From Pleomorphomonas sp. T1.2MG-36 (GTDB lineage Bacteria; Pseudomonadota; Alphaproteobacteria; Rhizobiales; Pleomorphomonadaceae), in contig NZ_CATNLY010000052.1 in assembly GCF_950100655.1 (NCBI RefSeq), positions 62,001 to 126,000 of the forward strand: a stretch of 64,000 nt of DNA. The letters run 5' to 3'. The notes beneath the pieces were generated by a model, which was not told the DNA's origin, did not search any database, and saw nothing but the letters and a program-made list of their open reading frames with translations. Shown one piece after another: positions 58,299-64,000 of the stretch. Every line of letters begins with the position of its first letter. The stretch's first letter is position 1. Made by a program: the position numbers and the translations under genes.

Positions 58299-59378
58299 TC
58301 ATCTCATCGTGTCATAGACCGCCCTCGCATAGGGGCGGAGCGGTTCGCCGGCGAACAGTTTCTCTACGAGGTCGGGATTGGCGAGGAAGAGCCGGCCGAA
58401 GGAATAAAGATCGGCTTTCCGAGCTTCGATGCCCTGGGCGGCCGCCTCGGGAGTGTAGCCGCCGTTCGCGATCACCGTGCCGGCAAAGTTGCGACGCAGG
58501 AACTCCGTGGGCGTCATTCCCAGATACGAGCAGAACACGTCGTCTTCCGCGCCGGTGTGCACGTAGGCGCCCTTGTGGCGCTCGATGTGCGCCAAGGCGA
58601 TCCGAAGGGCGTCCTCGTCTCCGTCCGTATGAACCATTTCCGACATGTAGTCGGCTGGCGACAGGCGGACGCCGATCCGTTCGGCGCCGATCTCGGCGGC
58701 GCACGCGTCGAACACCTCCTTCAGGAACCGCGCCCGCTTCTCGGCGGTGCCGCCCCAGGCGTCGGTTCGACGGTTCGTGTGTTGCTTGAGGAACTGGTCG
58801 AAGAGGTAGCCGTTGGCCGCGTGAAGCTCGATGCCGTCGAAGCCCGCTTCGCGAGCGCGTCTGGCCGCCATCTGAAAGGCGGCGATGGCGTCGCGAACCT
58901 GCCCGTCGGTCATCGCCACGGGCATCTCGTGGCGGAAGTCGTAATAGCGCTCGCCATGTCTCGGCGCGTCGTCCAGCACCGCCGAAGGGGCCAGGGCGCG
59001 CGTCCCACTGTAGAAGGAATGGGCCATTCGGCCGAGGTGCCAGAGCTGGCTGAAGATCAGCCCGCCTTTGGCGTGGACCGCCGCCGTGACCTCGGACCAG
59101 CGATCGACGTGTGCCTGGGTGTAGATGCCGGGCAGGGCGGGCCCGCCGCGCGCCTCTGGAGCGACGACCACGCCTTCGGTGATCAGGAGCCCCGCGGCTG
59201 CGCGCGACGCGTAGTGCCTTATGGCGCTCCTCGTTGGCGTGAAGTCGAGTTCCGAGCGGTTGCGTGTGCAAGGGGCCAGGATGATCCGGTTCTTGAGCCG
59301 CATCGACGGGCCAAGCTGAAACGGCGTGAACAGCGACTCGACGGCAGCCGGAGCGGATATTTTCGGAAGGGCGTTCAT
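58299..59378 (-). CDS. Old yellow enzyme-family NADH:flavin oxidoreductase
   Basis: A 359-residue FMN-dependent reductase. The barrel shows LFTPFQLGPSMRLKNRIILA near residue 16, GLIFSQLWHLGRM near 105, and the substrate-binding pair in ELHAANGYLFDQFLKQHTNR near 187 (H and N of OYE enzymes), then RIGVRLSPADY near 240 and LYSFGRLFLANPDLVEKL near 330. It is predicted to reduce alpha,beta-unsaturated carbonyls or related electrophiles using NAD(P)H. It is divergent from the LysR gene, its likely regulator. Confidence 0.92.
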   Translation of the reverse strand: MNALPKISAPAAVESLFTPFQLGPSMRLKNRIILAPCTRNRSELDFTPTRSAIRHYASRAAAGLLITEGVVVAPEARGGPALPGIYTQAHVDRWSEVTAAVHAKGGLIFSQLWHLGRMAHSFYSGTRALAPSAVLDDAPRHGERYYDFRHEMPVAMTDGQVRDAIAAFQMAARRAREAGFDGIELHAANGYLFDQFLKQHTNRRTDAWGGTAEKRARFLKEVFDACAAEIGAERIGVRLSPADYMSEMVHTDGDEDALRIALAHIERHKGAYVHTGAEDDVFCSYLGMTPTEFLRRNFAGTVIANGGYTPEAAAQGIEARKADLYSFGRLFLANPDLVEKLFAGEPLRPYARAVYDTMR

Positions 59379-59478
59379 TTTAGCTCTCCTGAGAGCTTGA
59401 GGGCGAGACCTGAACGCTAATGTTGATTTTCCGGGCCAGCCATGACCAAATCCTGACCATCAGGTTAGGATTTCTAAA

Positions 59479-60363
59479 ATGGCTTCGATCCTCGGGGTTG
59501 AACTCAATGCGCTCATCGCCCTGGAGGCCGTCGGTCGGCTGGGGACTGTCGTCGCGGCGGCATCCGAAATGGGCGTCAGCCCCGGCGCGGTCAGCCAGCA
59601 GATCAAGAAGGCGGAAGCCCAGATCGGCAAACCCCTTTTCTATCGGACTGCCACGGGGCTGCGGGCGACGCCCACGGGCGAGAAGATCTTTCCGGCGCTG
59701 ACCGCCGCCCGCCATCAGATTGCCGATGGCATCAAGGCTTCGCGCTCGGACGACGATTTCGTTCTCAACATCACCATGGGGTCGGCGTTCGCCTCGAACT
59801 GGCTTGTCCCGCGCCTGGCCCGGTTCGGGGAGCGATACCCCGACTATCAGCTGCGCTTCATCGCGACCTCGCGCTTCGTCGATTTCTCGCGCGGCGACGT
59901 CGACGTCGGTATCAGGCTTGGCCTGGGAGGCTGGCAGGTGCTGCATTGCGAAAGGCTGGTTGGCGAAAGAGCCTTCCCCGTCTGTGCGCCCGGTCTGGCG
60001 TCAAGGCTGTCGCAGCCGCGCGACCTCGCGACCGTGCCCATCCTGTTCGACGAACGAACGGTCTTTCCCTGGTCGAGCTGGTTGGAACGAGCCGGGCTTC
60101 CCGCCGACTTCGGCCTGTCCGGCCCGTCCTTCACCGACCCGATGCTTGCTTACGGCGCCGCCATCGCCGGGCAGGGCGTGCTGATGGGCTGGTCGATCCT
60201 GACCCGCGACGCTTTGAGCGATGGACGCCTGACGCGCCCCTTTCCCATCGAGGTCGAGAGCAACCACTCCTATTGGCTGGTCGTGCCGCATGCCCAACGC
60301 AGGGCGCCGAAAGTCAGGCTCTTCCGCGACTGGATCATGGAGGAGCTCGATCGCGATGGCTAA
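59479..60363 (+). CDS. LysR-family regulator (GcvA-like)
   Basis: A 294-residue regulator. The N-terminal helix-turn-helix is ALEAVGRLGTVVAAASEMGV then SPGAVSQQIKKAEAQIGKPL, followed by FYRTATGLRATPTGEKIF and a substrate-sensing domain (LRFIATSRFVDFSRGDVDVG, near residue 130, typical of the GcvA subgroup). It lies between the OYE gene (divergent) and the SDR gene (convergent, stop codons overlapping by four bases) and probably controls the OYE gene. Confidence 0.9.
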   Translation: MASILGVELNALIALEAVGRLGTVVAAASEMGVSPGAVSQQIKKAEAQIGKPLFYRTATGLRATPTGEKIFPALTAARHQIADGIKASRSDDDFVLNITMGSAFASNWLVPRLARFGERYPDYQLRFIATSRFVDFSRGDVDVGIRLGLGGWQVLHCERLVGERAFPVCAPGLASRLSQPRDLATVPILFDERTVFPWSSWLERAGLPADFGLSGPSFTDPMLAYGAAIAGQGVLMGWSILTRDALSDGRLTRPFPIEVESNHSYWLVVPHAQRRAPKVRLFRDWIMEELDRDG

Positions 60364-61097
60364 AGCAGCGTCCGCCCGCCGTTGACGGCGAACTTCTGGC
60401 CGGTGATGAAGTCGGCCTTGTCGGAGGCGAGGAACACGACCATGTGGGCCACGTCTTCCGGTTTGCCCAGGTGGCCGAGAGGCGTGCGGTCGGCGTACCA
60501 GTCGATGGCCGCCTGTTGGGCGCCGGCATGGCGTTCGACGGGAATCCAGCCCGGCGCGACGAGATTGACGGTTATCCCCTCGGGGCCCAGTTCGTTGGCC
60601 CAGGAGCGGGTCATCGACAGCATGGCGCCCTTGGCGGCGGCATAGTTGCCGAACTGCGGATTGCCGAGTTCGGCGATTTCGGAGCCGATGTTGATCACGC
60701 GGCCCGACTTGCGGGCGCGCCAGTCCGGCAGCACCGCCTGAAGCAGCTCCAGCGGCGCCTTCACGAAGAACTCCAGTTGATCGAGATAGCTCCGCCAGGA
60801 TTGCTCCATCAGCGGCATTTCCGGCTGGGGTCCGGTGGCGTTGTTGACGATGAGGTCGACGGGGCCGAGGGCCTGGGCGATCTCCCGAAGGCCGGCCTCG
60901 ATCTGGGCGCTATCGATGACGCTGAACTTCGCCGCGTGGGCCTTGCCGCCGGCTGCCCGGATGCCCTCGGCCACGGCTTCGGCTCCCTTGGTGTCGCTGG
61001 CGTAGTTGATGGCGACGGCCCAGCCGGCGCGCGCCAGTTCCCGGGCCATTACCGCTCCCAGACCGCGCGAAGCGCCGGTCACCAGTGCTACCTTCAT
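60360..61097 (-). CDS. Short-chain dehydrogenase/reductase
   Basis: A 245-residue NAD(P)-dependent oxidoreductase. The cofactor motif is VTGASRGLG at residues 6-14, NNA near 90, and the catalytic serine/tyrosine/lysine in NIGSEIAELGNPQFGNYAAA then K near 142-160. It ends in the family-typical FITGQKFAVNGGRTLL. The pattern resembles FabG-like 3-oxoacyl reductases, but the substrate is not determined. ATG 61097 has GGGAAAGACC upstream. The gene converges with the LysR gene. Confidence 0.92.
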   Translation of the reverse strand: MKVALVTGASRGLGAVMARELARAGWAVAINYASDTKGAEAVAEGIRAAGGKAHAAKFSVIDSAQIEAGLREIAQALGPVDLIVNNATGPQPEMPLMEQSWRSYLDQLEFFVKAPLELLQAVLPDWRARKSGRVINIGSEIAELGNPQFGNYAAAKGAMLSMTRSWANELGPEGITVNLVAPGWIPVERHAGAQQAAIDWYADRTPLGHLGKPEDVAHMVVFLASDKADFITGQKFAVNGGRTLL

Positions 61098-61250
61098 GGT
61101 CTTTCCCTTGCGGATTGCAGCCCTATCGGCGCGCGAGATGACGCAAGGTAGGTGCGGAGCGCCTGCCATTCAACGGGCGACGTCGCGGCATGGGCATCCA
61201 CGGGAGGCTGCGCGGGCGGTCCGCGTTCGGCATCCCCCGGAAATGCCAAC

Positions 61251-61270
61251 GGGCGCCGGTGAGGGCGCCC
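61251..61270 (-). terminator. Hairpin after the third chemoreceptor gene
   Basis: gggcgcc (61251-61257) pairs with ggcgccc (61264-61270), about 40 bases past the stop of the minus-strand chemoreceptor gene. Confidence 0.55.
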
Positions 61271-61307
61271 GCTGTCGGTGTTGGGGAAGCTGCCGCTGCC
61301 GGTTGCG

Positions 61308-63005
61308 TCAGGCGGCGCGGAGGTTGGCGACGAAGTCGGCGACCTCCCTTTGCAGCGTGCTCGACTGGTCGTTGAGGTGGTTGGACAGCGTCATCAGCTG
61401 CGTCGAGGCGGCGCCGGTCATCTCGGCGGCGGTGCTGACGCCGGAGATGTTGTTGGTGACGTCCGTCGTGCCGGTGGCGGCGAGCTGGGTGTTGCGGGCG
61501 ATCTCGCCGGTCGCCGCGCCCTGTTCCTCCACCGCGCTGGCGATGGCCGCCGACGAGTCCTGGATGCTGGTGACGGTGCGCACGATGCGCGAGATGGCTT
61601 CCACCGTGCTGCCCGTCGCCGCCTGGATCTCGCCGATCTTGCTGCCGATCTGGTCGGTGGCCTTGGCGGTCTGGTCGGCCAGTTGCTTGACCTCGGCGGC
61701 GACCACCGCGAAGCCCTTGCCGGCGTCGCCGGCCCGCGCCGCCTCGATGGTGGCGTTGAGCGCCAGCAGGTTGGTCTGGGCGGCGATGTTGGAGATCAGC
61801 GTCACCACCTCGCCGATCTGCTGGGCGGCCTGCGACAGGGTCTGCACGTTCTGCGAACTGGATTGGGCCTCGGAGGCGGCCTCCCTGGCGATCGACGACG
61901 ACTGGCTGACCTGGCCGGCGATCTCCTGGATGGAGGCCGACAGTTCTTCGGCACCAGCAGCCACGGTCTGCACGTTGGCGGCGGCTTCCTCGGCGGCGCC
62001 GGCCACGGCTTGCGCCTGCCGCGCCGTTTCCTCGGCGGTGGCCGACAGGTTGCGGGCGGCGTCGGCGACCTCGCCAGACGATTTGCCGAAGCCGGCCGCC
62101 AGCGCTTCCATGCGGGCGACGAAGCTTTCCGCCAGCGAGGCCCGCTTGCGGATGGCTGCGTCGTCGGCCGCCTTGGCCGCTTCCTGCCGCTTGCGGAGGG
62201 TTTCGGCGTCGATCAGGCTCAGGCGGAAGGATTCGAGGCCCTCGGCGATGGCGCCCACTTCGTCCTTGCGGCCGAGGCCGAGGATGGCCAGATCGTAATG
62301 GCCCGATTGCATCGACTTCATGGCGTCGATGAGCTTTCCGACGGGGGCCGTCACGCCGTTGCGCAGCAGCCAGGCGGCGAGGCCGATCACCAGCGCGATG
62401 ATGGAGCCGATGACGATCAGCGTCGTCCAGACCGACGACCAGGAATCGGCGGTGTTCTGGTTGTTGCGCGCGTCGACGTCGGCCAGGATGGCGTTGTTGA
62501 GCTTGGTGGCGCTGTCCTGGATCTGGTCGAGCAGCGGCCGGCATTCGGCGTTGAGCTTGCCGAGCGCCTTGGCATTTTCGGCCGGGTCGGTGGAGTTCGA
62601 CATCTTGGCGACCTCGCCGCACACGCCGCTCATCGCCGCCTGCACGGATGTGCGATACGTCTCGATGTCGCCCTTGAACTGATCGGGGGCGCTGGCGATC
62701 GCCTTGTCGATGTAGCTGTTGAAGTTGTTCAGCGCGTCGTCGCGCGCCTTGCTCGCATCGGCATTTTCCTCGGCCGAGGTCGCCGCCGCGTTCCAGTACA
62801 TGGTGGCCTTGATTTCCGACAGCCGGCGCGAGGCGCGCACCATGCTGACCGAGGCATCCATCGGCCCGGCGATGAGATGGCTATAGTCGTTGTCGATCTT
62901 GACCATGTTGTAGCCGGCGTAGCCTGCCCCGAACAGCGCTCCCAAACCGAGCAGCATCAGAAGGCTGATCACTTTGGCCATGATGGAAAGATTGGCGTAT
63001 GACAC
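61308..63005 (-). CDS. Methyl-accepting chemotaxis protein, paralog B
   Basis: A 565-residue chemoreceptor paralogous to the one at 25469-27163. The N-terminus [20 protein letters not shown], the periplasmic cysteines ([11 protein letters not shown] and NAECRPLL) and the tip [20 protein letters not shown] are shared. HAMP and the adaptation region are complete, and there is no C-terminal pentapeptide. GTG 63005 is chosen because GGGGGATC lies upstream and the paralog begins at the same residue. The longer frame to 63317 is rejected. The ligand is unknown. The conserved cysteine pair may stabilise the sensor. Confidence 0.9.
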   Translation of the reverse strand: MSYANLSIMAKVISLLMLLGLGALFGAGYAGYNMVKIDNDYSHLIAGPMDASVSMVRASRRLSEIKATMYWNAAATSAEENADASKARDDALNNFNSYIDKAIASAPDQFKGDIETYRTSVQAAMSGVCGEVAKMSNSTDPAENAKALGKLNAECRPLLDQIQDSATKLNNAILADVDARNNQNTADSWSSVWTTLIVIGSIIALVIGLAAWLLRNGVTAPVGKLIDAMKSMQSGHYDLAILGLGRKDEVGAIAEGLESFRLSLIDAETLRKRQEAAKAADDAAIRKRASLAESFVARMEALAAGFGKSSGEVADAARNLSATAEETARQAQAVAGAAEEAAANVQTVAAGAEELSASIQEIAGQVSQSSSIAREAASEAQSSSQNVQTLSQAAQQIGEVVTLISNIAAQTNLLALNATIEAARAGDAGKGFAVVAAEVKQLADQTAKATDQIGSKIGEIQAATGSTVEAISRIVRTVTSIQDSSAAIASAVEEQGAATGEIARNTQLAATGTTDVTNNISGVSTAAEMTGAASTQLMTLSNHLNDQSSTLQREVADFVANLRAA

Positions 63006-63424
63006 TTGATCCCCCTGTTCGCACGGAGCGATGATGATCGGGGGGAATGATTGCCGATGTTTATTGATGGATAATGAAAATTTTTCACGATCCTTGCCGT
63101 CGGGAAGAATAAATACGTTAATGAGTCGTTGACGCCGGTGACTTGAGGCTGTGATCTCCACGATCTGGCAGTTATATCGATACAAAAAGCGGAAATACTC
63201 AGTCATGTCTTCGTATTGGTCGAGCGGCCTGACAAAGTCGTGGCTGAACAGGCGGATATGCGCGGTACGTGGCTTCCGGCGCGATCCCGGCTGTTGCCGG
63301 GGCGGTTGGCCCGTCACGACCTGATCGAACGCTGCATGGACAAACCCCGGCCAGCATGCAGACTCCAGGAAAGCGTCCGGGCTCTCGGAGGTCTGTGCCC
63401 GGGCCGAAGCGGGGAGGGCAGGCG
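63006..63424. other. Divergent promoter region
   Basis: About 420 bases between the divergent chemoreceptor and hydrolase genes. The first ~180 bases are AT-richer, as expected for promoters. No gene, REP element or long palindrome was recognised. Confidence 0.45.
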
Positions 63425-63994
63425 ATGGCTTCGGTGGTTCTCTTCCATTCGGTTCTCGGCCTCAGGCCGGTGGAGCTTGCCGCCGCCGACAGGATGCGCG
63501 CCGCTGGCCACGGCGTCTCGGTGCCCGACCTGTTCGCGGGGGCGACCGCCGACACGGTCGACCGGGGCATGCGGCTCGTCGAGGAGATCGGCTGGGACAC
63601 CATATGCGAGCGGGCGCAAGCGGCCCTCGGCGACCTTCCCGCCACCACGGTTCTCGCCGGCTTCTCGATGGGCTGCGGCGTGGTGGCTTCGGTCTGGCCC
63701 GAGCGGGCGGAGACGGCCGGCATCCTGCTGCTGCACGCGCCGGCCGACATCCCGAAAGGCGTGAACCTCAAGGGGCTCCGGGCGCAGCTGCACGTCGGCG
63801 AACACGACGATTTCTGGCCGCCGGAGGACCTGAGGCGCTGGCAGATGGCGGCCGAACTCGCCGGCATGTCCGCCGAACTCCACATCTACCCCGGCGCCGG
63901 CCACTTCTACACCGACCCCAGCCTCCCCGACCACCACCGCCTCGCAACCGAGGAGACATGGACCCGGGCGCTACGGTTCCTGGGGGAGGTTTAG
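63425..63994 (+). CDS. Dienelactone hydrolase family protein
   Basis: A 189-residue alpha/beta hydrolase of the small DLH type. It begins [20 protein letters not shown]. The nucleophile elbow is [11 protein letters not shown] near residue 80, where serine replaces the cysteine of classical dienelactone hydrolase. The acid is in [17 protein letters not shown] near 125 and the histidine in [17 protein letters not shown] near 158. It hydrolyses an unknown ester or lactone. ATG 63425 has GGGGAGGG upstream. The gene ends six bases before the window does. Confidence 0.87.
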   Translation: MASVVLFHSVLGLRPVELAAADRMRAAGHGVSVPDLFAGATADTVDRGMRLVEEIGWDTICERAQAALGDLPATTVLAGFSMGCGVVASVWPERAETAGILLLHAPADIPKGVNLKGLRAQLHVGEHDDFWPPEDLRRWQMAAELAGMSAELHIYPGAGHFYTDPSLPDHHRLATEETWTRALRFLGEV

Positions 63995-64000
63995 GCGGGC

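Overview
The window looks like a chromosomal stretch from a GC-rich alphaproteobacterium, most likely of the order Hyphomicrobiales (Rhizobiales). The reasons are the strong G/C third-position bias, a HWE-type histidine kinase, three chemoreceptors and three GGDEF proteins (two also with EAL), an Omp25/31-type porin-like barrel, short alphaproteobacterial REP palindromes, and many GTG/TTG starts. A family-level placement (for example Pleomorphomonas-like) would be a guess.

Layout. 1-3.7 kb: the 3' end of a PD-(D/E)XK nuclease-like gene, a GGDEF-EAL protein and a frameshifted GIY-YIG-like gene. 4.3-6.6 kb: a DUF805 membrane protein, a manganese exporter (mntP) behind a probable yybP-ykoY riboswitch, and an outer membrane beta-barrel. 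6.9-8.07 kb: an IS110-family element inserted in a REP palindrome, with a readable bridge RNA. 8.5-10.8 kb: a ParDE toxin-antitoxin pair and a chemoreceptor. 11.2-17.3 kb: a carbohydrate ABC transporter operon with a PHP-domain phosphoesterase and an RpiR regulator. 17.5-20.9 kb: a DUF6273 protein and a methyltransferase/endonuclease restriction pair closed by a long hairpin. 20.9-30.7 kb: GNAT, HWE kinase, hydrolase/OhrR-like pair, a second chemoreceptor, PAS-GGDEF-EAL and an IroE-like esterase.

30.7-36.2 kb holds a mobile repeat family around a TonB siderophore receptor, its AraC regulator and two small orphan genes. 36.4-41.1 kb holds cspA, rpsU, two small basic or unknown genes, a LysE exporter, a PadR/DUF1700/GIN cassette and two copies of what looks like a small-RNA gene. 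41.3-48.6 kb holds a CatB-type acetyltransferase, a MASE1-GGDEF protein, tandem YccF genes, two methyltransferases and an AT-rich patch with a DUF4062 gene. 48.6-56.7 kb is a complete beta-glucoside (or related oligosaccharide) locus: LacI repressor, perfect palindromic operator, binding protein, two permeases, ATPase and a GH3 beta-glucosidase. 57-64 kb holds YafY/VOC, OYE/LysR/SDR, a third chemoreceptor and a dienelactone hydrolase.

The most notable object is the IS110 element. Its 5' leader folds into a 5' stem-loop and two larger loops. One loop contains short matches to the insertion target and the other contains matches to the element's own ends, in the sense/antisense arrangement expected of a bridge RNA. 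The second is a pair of about 150-bp repeats, each with a promoter-like start, a conserved core and a covarying intrinsic terminator, which look like paralogous small RNAs. No tRNA, rRNA or CRISPR array was seen.
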